Assembly: GCA_020832305.1 (NCBI GenBank)
Contig: JAFIEV010000019.1
Span: 1 to 64,000 of the forward strand
From: Cyclobacteriaceae bacterium
GTDB lineage: Bacteria > Bacteroidota > Bacteroidia > Cytophagales > Cyclobacteriaceae
Direction: 5' to 3'
Length of the DNA: 64,000 bases
Below the pieces are notes generated by a model that was given only the letters and a program-made list of their open reading frames with translations, made no database searches and was not told where the DNA came from. This document shows, piece by piece, positions 17,897 through 26,556 of the stretch. Made by a program: the position numbers and the translations under genes. Positions within the stretch are counted from its first letter, which is position 1. Each line of letters begins with the position of its first letter.

Positions 17897-19048
17897 TCAA
17901 ATTTTGATTTCTGGTATTTCAACCCAGCCGCGTTTTGCCCAGCTTTCAAGACCTTTTTCGGCCAGTTGAACACCCTTTGCGCCTTCTTTTAAGTTCCAGG
18001 GAAATGGGCTTCCTGTTACTACGTGTTTCAGAAACAATTCCCATTGAGCCTTAAATGCATTGTCAAAGTTTTCCTGTTCGGGCACTTTAGACCAGCCTCC
18101 GTAAAAATCAATAGGTTGTTCGATATCAGGGTTCCATACCGGTTTTGGCGTATTTCCATAATGTTGAACGTAGCACTCACGCAAACCGGCAACTGCTGAG
18201 CCTTTAGTGCCATCAATCTGAAGTGTTAAAAGGTCATCTCTCCTCACTCTTACACACCATGATGAATTAAAATGGGCGATAACTCCTCCTTCCAGTTCGA
18301 AAGTAGCATAGGCGGCATCATCTGCAGTACATTTATATGCCTTTCCCTGCTCATCGATTCTTTCTTTAATATGCGTGGCGCCAAGGCAAGAAACAGCTTT
18401 AACATTTCCAAATAGATTGTCAAGTACATAGCGCCAATGGCATAGCATATCAACGATAATACCACCATCATCTTCTTTGCGATAATTCCAGGATGGACGT
18501 TGGGCAGGAATGCTGTGTCCTTCAAAGACCCAATAGCCAAATTCGCCACGTACGGAAAGGATCTGACCGAAAAAGCCATTTTCTATCAGTCTTTTTACCT
18601 TTAACAGGCCGGGCAGCCATAATTTATCCTGCACCACCCCATGCTTTACGCCTTTTTGTTCACATAATTTATACAATTCCAGGGCGGTTTCGGTATCTGT
18701 GGAAACGGGCTTTTCGCAATAAATATGTTTTCCGAGGGCAATGGCCTGTTTCACTGCATCAGCCCGTCTTCCAGTGGTTTGTGCGTCGAAGTATATACTG
18801 TAATGCGGGTCATTCATAACCTCATCGAGGTTTGTAGTGAATTTAGTACAGCCCGATTTTTGCGCCAGGACTTCAAGCTTGGCGGCATTTCTGCCGACAA
18901 GTACCGGATCTGGCATAATACGTTCGTTTTCATTGATTTTTACACCACCTTGTCTGATAATTTCAACAATGCTTCGCATAAGGTGCTGATTGGTGCCCAT
19001 CCGGCCGGTAACGCCGTTCATTATGATGCCTATGGTATGTGTTTTCAT
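17897..19048 (-). CDS. Gfo/Idh/MocA-family oxidoreductase
   Basis: A 383-residue NAD(P)-dependent sugar dehydrogenase-type protein. The N-terminal Rossmann segment begins GIIMNGVTGRMG. The EKP motif is seen in HIYCEKPVSTDTE (about 131-143). The C-terminal alpha/beta domain has DMLCHWRYVLD with the likely catalytic His. No signal peptide is present, so it is cytoplasmic. It sits 6 bp from the TIM-barrel isomerase gene, and the two probably act on the same sugar. Confidence 0.88.
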   Translation of the reverse strand: MKTHTIGIIMNGVTGRMGTNQHLMRSIVEIIRQGGVKINENERIMPDPVLVGRNAAKLEVLAQKSGCTKFTTNLDEVMNDPHYSIYFDAQTTGRRADAVKQAIALGKHIYCEKPVSTDTETALELYKLCEQKGVKHGVVQDKLWLPGLLKVKRLIENGFFGQILSVRGEFGYWVFEGHSIPAQRPSWNYRKEDDGGIIVDMLCHWRYVLDNLFGNVKAVSCLGATHIKERIDEQGKAYKCTADDAAYATFELEGGVIAHFNSSWCVRVRRDDLLTLQIDGTKGSAVAGLRECYVQHYGNTPKPVWNPDIEQPIDFYGGWSKVPEQENFDNAFKAQWELFLKHVVTGSPFPWNLKEGAKGVQLAEKGLESWAKRGWVEIPEIKI

Positions 19049-19054
19049 TATATC

Positions 19055-19879
19055 TTAGGAGTTATGTTTATATGCATGAATAATTTTTTCTAAAAACTGA
19101 TGCTGGTCGCTGGCCCAGAGCCGGTCAGAGAAGATTTCTACCTCGTTGAACCCATTAAAGCCGGCATTTTCTACCCATGAACGAATGGTTCTCACCGGAA
19201 TACATCCTTCACCCATAAGACCTCTGTCATTGAGCATATCTGCGGTCGGACTCATCCAGTCACAGATGTGAAAGGCAAATATATTATTGTTTTTTCCGCA
19301 TCGGATGATTTCTGTTTCCAGGTGTGGATCCCACCAAAGATGATAAACATCAATGGCAACACCGACCCAATCCGATTGTATGGCTTCAGCCATGTCATTG
19401 GCCTGTTCCAGGGTGTTAACAGCGGAGCGGGTATCTGCATACATTGGATGAAGGGGTTCTATGGCGAGTTTAACGCGACATTCAGAAGCGAGTGTAATCA
19501 ACTGCTCAATGCCTTCCCTGATCTGCGATCTTGATGTCTCCAGCGCCTGACCAGGGTCGGCACCGCAGACCAATACGAGCATATCTGCACCGAGTGCTGC
19601 GGCCGTTTCAAGCATTTTTTTATTTTCCTCTACTGCCAAATCTCTTTTTGAACGATCGGTTGAAGGAAAAAATCCACCCCTAACCAGGGCAGGAACCTCA
19701 AGGCCATAATCACTCAGCATTTTTCCGATTTGAACCGGATTTCGCCCATTGAGATATTGCTGCCAAACTGAGATGCCACCTACACCAGCCCTGGCATATT
19801 GCTCTGCGGCATATTCAATATCCCAGGGCTTGGTGGTGAGGGTATGAATACAGAGTTTAGAGAGGTCTTCCATAACCAT
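19055..19879 (-). CDS. sugar phosphate isomerase/epimerase (TIM barrel)
   Basis: A 274-residue protein of the xylose isomerase-like TIM-barrel family (AP endonuclease 2 fold). Visible elements include MLVLVCGADPG, LAIEPLHPMYADTRSAVNT with a metal-ligand Glu, VGVAIDVYHLWWDPHLE and FNEVEIFSDRLW with a second metal-ligand Glu. It probably isomerises or epimerises a sugar intermediate from the GH88-type hydrolase. Gaps to neighbours are 6 and 2 bp. Confidence 0.88.
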   Translation of the reverse strand: MVMEDLSKLCIHTLTTKPWDIEYAAEQYARAGVGGISVWQQYLNGRNPVQIGKMLSDYGLEVPALVRGGFFPSTDRSKRDLAVEENKKMLETAAALGADMLVLVCGADPGQALETSRSQIREGIEQLITLASECRVKLAIEPLHPMYADTRSAVNTLEQANDMAEAIQSDWVGVAIDVYHLWWDPHLETEIIRCGKNNNIFAFHICDWMSPTADMLNDRGLMGEGCIPVRTIRSWVENAGFNGFNEVEIFSDRLWASDQHQFLEKIIHAYKHNS

Positions 19880-19881
19880 TA

Positions 19882-21273
19882 TTACTTACTCAGGCAATTG
19901 TAAAATGTATAATAGTTTGCATTGGCTGCTAACTTTTGCAGGTATAAAGCCAGTTCACGCATGTGGTAGTCACCCCATTGGCTGGATTCGCCACAGGCAA
20001 TTTGCTTATCCTGCGGTACATGATCCCATCCGTTGGGCTCATGATAAATAGAATGCAGCAGTATGCCCTGATGCCTTGGATCGGTACTGAGGTAAGGCTC
20101 TGAAAGGAGCGATTTGGCCGTGCTGAGGCCTGCCTGCCAATACTTTGTGCCGTCTGTGGAATCTCCCTTCTGATTGAGGTAACGCCCGAGGCGCAATAAA
20201 CCCTGGGCTCCTATGGCTGCGGCAGTACTATCTACAGGTTCATAAGCATTGAATGGTTCCGCCGGTCGATCCAGGTAATTGCCTAATTTATGTAACTGAG
20301 GTGCACCGGTATCCCAATAGGGTATGCCATCTGTGGGTGTGTGTTCAATGTAAAAATCACAGGTGGCGCTGGCTGCTTTCAACATAAAAGACATAATTTC
20401 ATCCCGGGTCCCAAATACCGAGAGCTCATCATCGGTTAAGGTATCCAGAAATTCCAGTTCTTCGGCAAAACCACACATAGCCCATGCCAGTCCCCGCGTC
20501 CATGTTGAACGACCGGTGTAACCTTGTTGTGAATTGGGGCAGCGATAATTGCCATCATTGGTATTGAAAATGCTTTCATGGGCGGTACGACCCCAAATGT
20601 CATATTTATCACGTCCCTCACCATAATACACTGAAAAATCAGCCGTAGATTTGGCATGTCGCAATCCGCGCTCCAGCAGATTAATTCTTATGTCGTTATC
20701 TGCCTGCAATACATGTCCCAACTTATGACTGATCATAAGAATACGCACAGAGCGAATGGTATCGACAAATAGTGAATGCGGGCCATTGAAAGAATAAATA
20801 AATCCCTGGCCTCCTTCGCGGATGGGCGTCCATCGGCTGGCCTGCACAGCACCACTCACTTTTAATGCGAGTTCATAAAAATGCCTTTCCCATTCATTGT
20901 ATTCTGTTTTGCCTTCCACCATTAAACGCAGCAGGTTTCCATATGTACTCAAATTGTTAAATCCATGATCATGTACGCCTGTATGGCTGAGATGCGGCGC
21001 CATGTATTTGAGGGTTTGGTTTCTGCCGTATGCCAGAAATGCATTTTCACCGGTTGCGTCGTATTGCAACACCGCAGAGCCATATTGAAAACCCTGGGTC
21101 CATTCGGTCCAACCCCGTGTTGTATATTTTCCGTTAACAGTGAAGACAGGAGATCCTTTGGCCGGATCGTATTCCTTTTCGATGTTCATAATTTTTTCTC
21201 CCGACAGCGCCCAGAATGTTTTCAACTGATCAGAAAGGTCTGAGGGGTTAAGTGAAAGATCAATGTGTATCAT
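19882..21273 (-). CDS. GH88-type unsaturated glucuronyl hydrolase
   Basis: A 463-residue (alpha/alpha)6-barrel enzyme. HDHGF (about 101-105, candidate catalytic Asp-102) and LFVDTIRSVRILM (candidate Asp-171) correspond to the two Asp motifs of GH88. TGRSTWTRGLAWAMCGF and DSTAAAIGAQGLLRL are further GH88 blocks. Such enzymes hydrate the 4,5-unsaturated uronic acid left by polysaccharide lyases and so release the next sugar. No signal peptide is present, so it acts on imported disaccharides in the cytoplasm. It is the first enzyme of the operon; a perfect palindrome lies 19 bases before its start. Confidence 0.85.
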   Translation of the reverse strand: MIHIDLSLNPSDLSDQLKTFWALSGEKIMNIEKEYDPAKGSPVFTVNGKYTTRGWTEWTQGFQYGSAVLQYDATGENAFLAYGRNQTLKYMAPHLSHTGVHDHGFNNLSTYGNLLRLMVEGKTEYNEWERHFYELALKVSGAVQASRWTPIREGGQGFIYSFNGPHSLFVDTIRSVRILMISHKLGHVLQADNDIRINLLERGLRHAKSTADFSVYYGEGRDKYDIWGRTAHESIFNTNDGNYRCPNSQQGYTGRSTWTRGLAWAMCGFAEELEFLDTLTDDELSVFGTRDEIMSFMLKAASATCDFYIEHTPTDGIPYWDTGAPQLHKLGNYLDRPAEPFNAYEPVDSTAAAIGAQGLLRLGRYLNQKGDSTDGTKYWQAGLSTAKSLLSEPYLSTDPRHQGILLHSIYHEPNGWDHVPQDKQIACGESSQWGDYHMRELALYLQKLAANANYYTFYNCLSK

Positions 21274-21291
21274 GTAGTATCCCGTTTAAGT

Positions 21292-21305
21292 GACCCAATT
21301 GGGTC
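21292..21305. promoter_or_regulatory. 14-bp perfect palindrome, candidate operator
   Basis: GACCCAATTGGGTC is a perfect palindrome just upstream of the GH88-type gene and just downstream of a possible -7 box, which is a repressor roadblock position. The adjacent AraC and ArsR regulators are candidates, but ArsR-type or GntR-type dimers fit palindromes better than AraC. Confidence 0.45.
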
Positions 21306-21328
21306 CATGCACTTTTTTAACCTGAATT

Positions 21329-21336
21329 CAAAACTA
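21329..21336 (-). promoter_or_regulatory. possible -7 box of the uronate operon
   Basis: Minus-strand TAGTTTTG fits TAnnTTTG. Transcription would start near 21324, placing the palindrome at 21292-21305 within the 5' leader. No good -33 element is seen. Confidence 0.35.
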
Positions 21337-21372
21337 CATGTAAAAAACTAGTTTGGAAAGGTATTATTATGA

Positions 21373-22266
21373 CTATGACTGGTACTTTTCGAACAAATGT
21401 TTTCTGTAGTCAGATGGGCTCATACCGGTTTTCTTTTTAAAGACACGACTGAAATAGGAGGGGTCTTCAAAAAACAATTGATAAGCTATTTCCTTGTTCG
21501 AAAGGGTTGTATAGGTTAGCATACGACGGGCTTCGAGAATTAGTCGGCCTGTAATTATATCACCGGCATTTTCACCGCTAACCCTTTTTACCATTCGGTT
21601 GAGGGCTGTAGGATGCAACTCCATCAGGCGCGCATACTCTTTTACCAGATGATTTTCTTTATAATGCTGCTCTACCAATGATTTGAATTTCTGAACGGTA
21701 TTGAAAGCAGGGTCCTTGAGTATTTCTTTTTTACTCATATATCGCTGATGCCATTGATGACATTTGAGCAAAAATATATGAAGAAGGTTTCGCAACAGGG
21801 CCTCACTGTGAAGGTCAGATTTCAGGCACTCTGTACGCATAAGGTCAACAATACGCATAAGATCCAGAAAATCAATTTCCTTAAGGTTCAGGATAGGAAG
21901 ATTACCCGGATTGCTAAAAAAAGGATAGTCAAATAGTAGTTCTTTATTAAAGGAGGCGCTTCCGTAAAAGTCGGCTGAAAAAACTATGAGAAATCCATGA
22001 TAGTTCCGTTCCCTTGAAATGAGATGTACCTGCCCTGGTGTGAGAAAATGAACACTTTTCGAAAGGATGTCGTAAGATTCAAAATCGATTTCGTGTTTGC
22101 CTGCACCGTTAACAAATATACATATTTCGTAGTACTTATGCCGGTGGGGTTTATTTGTGATATGTGGATAATCTTCGTGCCGGCTTACCTTGCCTTGAAC
22201 TTCATATATCTGAAAACTTTTTTGCTGGGCATTAGATGGTAACTCGTAAACCGGTATAGGCTCCAT
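21373..22266 (-). CDS. AraC-family transcriptional regulator
   Basis: A 297-residue protein with an N-terminal cupin-like sensing domain (HRHKYYEICIFVNG, about 43-56) and a C-terminal double helix-turn-helix (about 190-295) ending GMSPSDYRKHLFEKYQS. SNKEIAYQLFFEDPSYFSRVFKKKTG is the usual second HTH block. It lies 99 bp upstream of the GH88-type operon on the same strand and is the most likely activator of it. Confidence 0.9.
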   Translation of the reverse strand: MEPIPVYELPSNAQQKSFQIYEVQGKVSRHEDYPHITNKPHRHKYYEICIFVNGAGKHEIDFESYDILSKSVHFLTPGQVHLISRERNYHGFLIVFSADFYGSASFNKELLFDYPFFSNPGNLPILNLKEIDFLDLMRIVDLMRTECLKSDLHSEALLRNLLHIFLLKCHQWHQRYMSKKEILKDPAFNTVQKFKSLVEQHYKENHLVKEYARLMELHPTALNRMVKRVSGENAGDIITGRLILEARRMLTYTTLSNKEIAYQLFFEDPSYFSRVFKKKTGMSPSDYRKHLFEKYQS

Positions 22267-22281
22267 TTATTTGCACATTAA

Positions 22282-22608
22282 TTAACAGCATTGAACATTG
22301 GGTTTCGCGGCAAACAAGTCCTGTAAAAGTTGTTGCGCTTCAGCCCATGCTTCTCTATCGATACAGTAGTTTATTCTTGGTCTTTCTATTTCTCCTTTAA
22401 TAAGACCGGCTGTTTTTAGCTCTTTGAGGTGTTGAGAAATGGTAGATTGTGAAAGTGGAAGCTCATCTACCAGTTCGTTACAGATACAGGCTTGCCGAGA
22501 AATCAGCATCTGAATTATAGCAATACGGGCAGGGTGTGCCAATGCTTTGGCATAAGATGCTATTTTGTTTTGCCGGGCATTAAAAACATCTGATTTACTG
22601 GCTCCCAT
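22282..22608 (-). CDS. ArsR-family winged-helix regulator
   Basis: A 108-residue ArsR/SmtB-type repressor. The core AKALAHPARIAIIQML, then LPLSQSTISQHLKELKTAGLIKG, is the recognition helix region. Cys-41 and Cys-43 precede the recognition helix and the chain ends in Cys-Cys, which could bind a metal or sense thiol stress. It is 15 bp upstream of the AraC gene, so the two may be co-transcribed; the biological link between them is unclear. Confidence 0.88.
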   Translation of the reverse strand: MGASKSDVFNARQNKIASYAKALAHPARIAIIQMLISRQACICNELVDELPLSQSTISQHLKELKTAGLIKGEIERPRINYCIDREAWAEAQQLLQDLFAAKPNVQCC

Positions 22609-22674
22609 GGTTTTTATGAATATATTTTATGCAATAATAAAATAAAAAATGAGTAAGACCGAAAAGCATTATTA

Positions 22675-23706
22675 TCAGATAATTTTAGGATGGTTAATCA
22701 GAACAAGATTGGCCGCTTCATGCAACAGATTGTACCTGTTTTTTGGGGCAAGGTAATCAGGCTGTTCATGCAGGGGTAAAAATAATATTCTGAGCATTTC
22801 TGCACCTGTAAAAGAAAGAAATAACCTGAAATCGAAGTTTTTTCCTTTTTCGTATTTACTGAGCAGTTGGTCAATCAAATTTTCTGAAGTTAAGGATAAT
22901 TTGAGGTGTGAGAGGAGTACAGCGGTGTCGTACTCTGCTAATCCAAGGGCAGCATGTTCGGGGTCAATAACCTTTATTCCACCAGGGGTCCTGAGCCAGT
23001 TACCCCCTTTAAAGTCTCCATGCGTAAGTGTTGTTCCATTTCTTATCCAGATATTGGCCAGGGATGCGAGGGAAGTTTTTAAACGGATATTTTTCTTTAA
23101 CCTTCCAGTTTGTTCTGCCCACTCAGTATCAACTGTTTCTGAAACAGTGATATCAAAAGGGATCATGGGCTCAATAAACAGTTTTTGACTGATTTTAGTT
23201 CTTGCGTTTTTGTTTAAGGCAAAAAAACTTTTATGGTTAAGTTGTGGCAAAGCATGTAATACAGATAAAAATTCTGTCAGATACTCCAATTCATCTTCTG
23301 TCAGGCTTGAAGCAGATGGAATGGCATGCGCCAGAGGTATATATTCAATGCAAAGACTTTGTGTGAGATCATTGTAACCGTAGTACTCCGGCATTGCCGA
23401 TTTCAGCGTAGTATTTCTCTGTACTGAAGCATAGAATGCCGATTCAAAATAAGGGCTTCCCAATTCTTTATTACTATTTTGAAGTGGTTTTTTTATTAAA
23501 ATTTTGCGATCAGTTAATGTAATGCCATAGATTACATGTTTCGAAGAGGATAGATCAATAATCTGAAGTAAGTCTGAGGTATTTGCTACAAAACCGCTCG
23601 ATTTTAATTCATATATTAAATCATCTGACCAGGGCGGAGTTAAAATTCTTTCAGCGCTTTCTGATTTCCCTGGAGCCGATGACGTTTCGGGTTTTGAGTT
23701 TGACAT
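22675..23706 (-). CDS. phosphotransferase (aminoglycoside phosphotransferase-like) family protein
   Basis: About 343 residues from the start chosen here. LTHGDFKGGNWL is the HGDxxxxN catalytic loop and KVIDPEHAALG the metal-binding block, both typical of the APH/choline kinase fold. Substrate is unknown; a role in antibiotic resistance should not be assumed. A longer frame opens at 23814, but its first 36 residues look unlike the family and a TACTTTTG promoter box lies at 23708-23715, inside that longer version. The ATG at 23706 would give a nearly leaderless mRNA. Confidence 0.7.
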   Translation of the reverse strand: MSNSKPETSSAPGKSESAERILTPPWSDDLIYELKSSGFVANTSDLLQIIDLSSSKHVIYGITLTDRKILIKKPLQNSNKELGSPYFESAFYASVQRNTTLKSAMPEYYGYNDLTQSLCIEYIPLAHAIPSASSLTEDELEYLTEFLSVLHALPQLNHKSFFALNKNARTKISQKLFIEPMIPFDITVSETVDTEWAEQTGRLKKNIRLKTSLASLANIWIRNGTTLTHGDFKGGNWLRTPGGIKVIDPEHAALGLAEYDTAVLLSHLKLSLTSENLIDQLLSKYEKGKNFDFRLFLSFTGAEMLRILFLPLHEQPDYLAPKNRYNLLHEAANLVLINHPKII

Positions 23707-23707
23707 A

Positions 23708-23715
23708 CAAAAGTA
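23708..23715 (-). promoter_or_regulatory. -7 box directly before the phosphotransferase start
   Basis: Minus-strand TACTTTTG fits TAnnTTTG and ends two bases before the chosen ATG, so transcription would begin at or within a few bases of the start codon. Confidence 0.3.
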
Positions 23716-23884
23716 TAGGAGTTTGTGCATATTAACCCCGGAGCAGCCTGGTTGTTTGTTGAAATGAATGGTCTTTTTATGCGATGACTTCAAAAATATG
23801 TACAAAGGCCTCAATACATATAAAAAACTTAAAGATAATTATCTTATTTCGATTAATTTTAACCGATTTTAAAAATAGTTATTG

Positions 23885-23892
23885 TATATTTG
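23885..23892 (+). promoter_or_regulatory. -7 box of the NrtR-type regulator gene
   Basis: TATATTTG, 18 bases before the ATG at 23911. A TTTTA block near 23864 could act as the -33 region. Confidence 0.5.
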
Positions 23893-23910
23893 ACACAAAC
23901 ATGAATTTTT

Positions 23911-24651
23911 ATGGAACAGGCTATACATCCAAATATTTCGGTTGATTGCGTTATTTTTGGTTATGATTTCGAAAAATTAAATGTTTTACTTGTAGAGCGG
24001 ACCCTGCTGGATGAATCAAGCGGAAAGGTGGTTTTTTCTGATCTGACCCTTGCAGGAAACCATGTTTTTGTGAATGAAGATTTGAAAGACGCAGCTCACC
24101 GTATTTTATTTGATCTCACCGGCATCAAAGATTTATATCTTGAGCAGTTGGGTGCTTTCGGCGATCCGGAACGTCTTTCAGGACATAATGATCAATTATG
24201 GTTAAATTACCTGGGTTATAAGCCGGAGGACCGGGTGATCACAGTTGGCTTCTACGCTTTGCTCAATTGTGAACAGGTAAAGATAGTTTTAAAAGACCGG
24301 ACCGTAAAGTGGTATCCATTAACTGAAATTGGGCAGTTGGCTTATGACCACAATCGAATTCTTGAAGCCGCCCTGCACGACTTGCGGATAAAAATCAGAA
24401 CGGCTCACCTGGCTTTTGAACTTCTGCCTGAAAAATTCACACTTTCACAACTGCAAAAGCTTATGGAGGTAGTGCTGGGTAAAACACTCGATAAAAGAAA
24501 TTTCAGAAAGCGATTGCTCAAACTAAAATCCCTGGTTCAACTTGACGAAAAGCAAAAAGGTGTGGCGCATAAGCCAGGCTATCTCTATGCTTTCAGCAAA
24601 GAAAAATATGATCTTTACGATGATCAGGATACTTTTTCCGTGATTATGTAG
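23911..24651 (+). CDS. NrtR-type Nudix-related transcriptional regulator
   Basis: A 246-residue protein with an N-terminal Nudix-fold domain (about 1-145) and a C-terminal winged helix (about 160-235, FTLSQLQKLMEVVLGKTLDKRN). The Nudix box is degraded: GNHVFVNEDLKDAAHRILFD lacks the REUxEE glutamates needed for metal-dependent hydrolysis, so it is probably a sensor, not an enzyme. In Bacteroidota this family includes sugar-responsive regulators of arabinose and xylose genes. It stands directly upstream of a symporter gene and a GH94 phosphorylase gene, which it probably controls. Confidence 0.85.
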   Translation: MEQAIHPNISVDCVIFGYDFEKLNVLLVERTLLDESSGKVVFSDLTLAGNHVFVNEDLKDAAHRILFDLTGIKDLYLEQLGAFGDPERLSGHNDQLWLNYLGYKPEDRVITVGFYALLNCEQVKIVLKDRTVKWYPLTEIGQLAYDHNRILEAALHDLRIKIRTAHLAFELLPEKFTLSQLQKLMEVVLGKTLDKRNFRKRLLKLKSLVQLDEKQKGVAHKPGYLYAFSKEKYDLYDDQDTFSVIM

Positions 24652-24696
24652 CTATAGATAAAAACCTTATTTTTTTATACTTTATCTGCATCCCTT

Positions 24697-26544
24697 ATGC
24701 GACTTAATATTTTTGATATTTCGATAATCGTGCTGTATCTGGCCTCAACGGTGGTGATAGGGCTGGTTTTAAAGAAGAGAGCCCAAAAAAGTAAAAACTC
24801 CTATATGCTGGGCGGGAATCAGTTACCCTGGTATATGTTGGGGCTCTCCAATGCCTCTGGTATGTTTGACATCTCGGGCACAGTATGGCTTGTAACCATT
24901 TTATTTGTTTATGGGGTAAAAAGCATTTGGCTACCCTGGCTTTGGCCTGTTTTTAATCAGATTTTTTTAATGGTGTTTTTATCGATTTGGTTGAGGAGAT
25001 CAGGCGTAACCACCGGAGCAGAATGGATAGGCACCCGTTTTGGGTTTAGAAAAGGTGCCCAATTATCTCATATAATAGTAGTGGTTTTTGCCCTGATTAT
25101 GGGCTTGGGATATCTTACCTATGGCTTTATAGGTTTGGGTAAATTTATGATGATTTTTGTGCCATGGGAGTTGATCAGTCCGTATATCCCTTTTGACATT
25201 CCTCTTGAATACGTTCCTCATTTTTATGGTATCATTTTCACTTGCTTTGCGATATTTTACTCTTTGCTTGGCGGTATGATGAGTATAGTATGGGCCGATG
25301 TCATTCAATACACAATTATGGCCATATCGTCAATATTTATTGGCATTATAGCCATGACGGCATTGTCGAAAAGTGGTCTCGCTGTGCCTGAAGGCTGGAG
25401 CTCGCCATTTTTTGGATGGAACCTCGATCTCGATTGGACGGGTATCATCAATGAAGTAAATGTGAAAATTAAAGAAGATGGTTTTTCGCTATTTAGTGTG
25501 GTTTTTATGATGATGCTTTTTAAGGGTGTACTGGTAAGCCTTGCAGGTCCGGCACCTACCTACGATATGCAAAAAATTTTATCGACCCGTTCAGAGCGGG
25601 AAGCCGCTCTCATGAGTGGATCAGTTTCACTGGTATTAATGCCCATCCGGTATTTTATGATTGCAGGCTTTGCTGTTTTGGGCCTTTTATTTTATGAGGA
25701 TTTAAATTTATTTGTCGCAGGGAGACTCGATTTTGAACAGATTTTACCAAGTGCTATAAACGAGTTTGTCCCAGTTGGTTTTCTTGGTTTGCTACTTGCA
25801 GGTTTACTGGCTGCCTTTATGTCGACCTTTGCAGGGACTCTGAATGCGGCCCAGGCTTATATTGTGAATGACATTTACCTGAAGTATATCAATCCGGCAG
25901 CCGATAATATCAAAATCAAAAGCATAAATTATGTAGCGGGATTGTTAATGGTATTCATAAGTATTATTCTGGGTTTTTACGCCAAGGATGTCAATGATGT
26001 ATTACAATGGATTGTATCTGGGTTATACGGTAGTTATGTTGCCGCGAATGTATTGAAGTGGTATTGGTGGCGATTTAACGGCAACGGATTTTTCTTTGGC
26101 ATGGTCGGTGGATTAATTCCGGCACTAACTTTTCGTTTTATTTTTTCAGGCGTGCTCGACCTTTATACTTTTCCGTTAATGTTGCTCATATCGCTTGTGG
26201 CTTGTATTATTGGCACCTATTCAGCGCCACCGGTCGAAGAGACTGTGTTGAAAAACTTTTACAAAAATGTAAGACCCTGGGGATTCTGGAAGCCTATTCA
26301 CGAAAAAATACTTGCAGAAGACCCTGATTTTCAGGGGAATCGAGACTTCAAGCGGGATATGTTTAATGTTACTGTTGGTATTGTCTGGCAAACTGCGCTG
26401 GTGGTCTTTCCGATTTACCTGATTTTAATGGATACCATACCTCTAATAATCAGTGTAGGCATAGCAGTAATTACCTCTCTGATTTTAAAGAAAACGTGGT
26501 ATGACAAATTACCGGCAGATAAGCCAATGGTTTCTGATAATTAA
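24697..26544 (+). CDS. sodium:solute symporter (SSS family), likely sugar importer
   Basis: A 615-residue membrane protein with about 14 hydrophobic segments and the SSS pattern: SKNSYMLGGNQLPWYMLGLSN near the start, YSLLGGMMSIVWADVIQYT in the middle and GLLAAFMSTFAGTLNAAQAYIVND later. It is longer at the C-terminus than the symporter at 15400-16809. It lies 12 bp before the GH94 gene, so it most likely imports the disaccharide that the phosphorylase cleaves. Confidence 0.88.
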   Translation: MRLNIFDISIIVLYLASTVVIGLVLKKRAQKSKNSYMLGGNQLPWYMLGLSNASGMFDISGTVWLVTILFVYGVKSIWLPWLWPVFNQIFLMVFLSIWLRRSGVTTGAEWIGTRFGFRKGAQLSHIIVVVFALIMGLGYLTYGFIGLGKFMMIFVPWELISPYIPFDIPLEYVPHFYGIIFTCFAIFYSLLGGMMSIVWADVIQYTIMAISSIFIGIIAMTALSKSGLAVPEGWSSPFFGWNLDLDWTGIINEVNVKIKEDGFSLFSVVFMMMLFKGVLVSLAGPAPTYDMQKILSTRSEREAALMSGSVSLVLMPIRYFMIAGFAVLGLLFYEDLNLFVAGRLDFEQILPSAINEFVPVGFLGLLLAGLLAAFMSTFAGTLNAAQAYIVNDIYLKYINPAADNIKIKSINYVAGLLMVFISIILGFYAKDVNDVLQWIVSGLYGSYVAANVLKWYWWRFNGNGFFFGMVGGLIPALTFRFIFSGVLDLYTFPLMLLISLVACIIGTYSAPPVEETVLKNFYKNVRPWGFWKPIHEKILAEDPDFQGNRDFKRDMFNVTVGIVWQTALVVFPIYLILMDTIPLIISVGIAVITSLILKKTWYDKLPADKPMVSDN

Positions 26545-26556
26545 TATAACAAAAAT

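Noticed and set aside
22675-23706. Aminoglycoside resistance gene
   Set aside because: The HGDxxxxN fold is shared by many kinases; nothing in the context points to antibiotic resistance.
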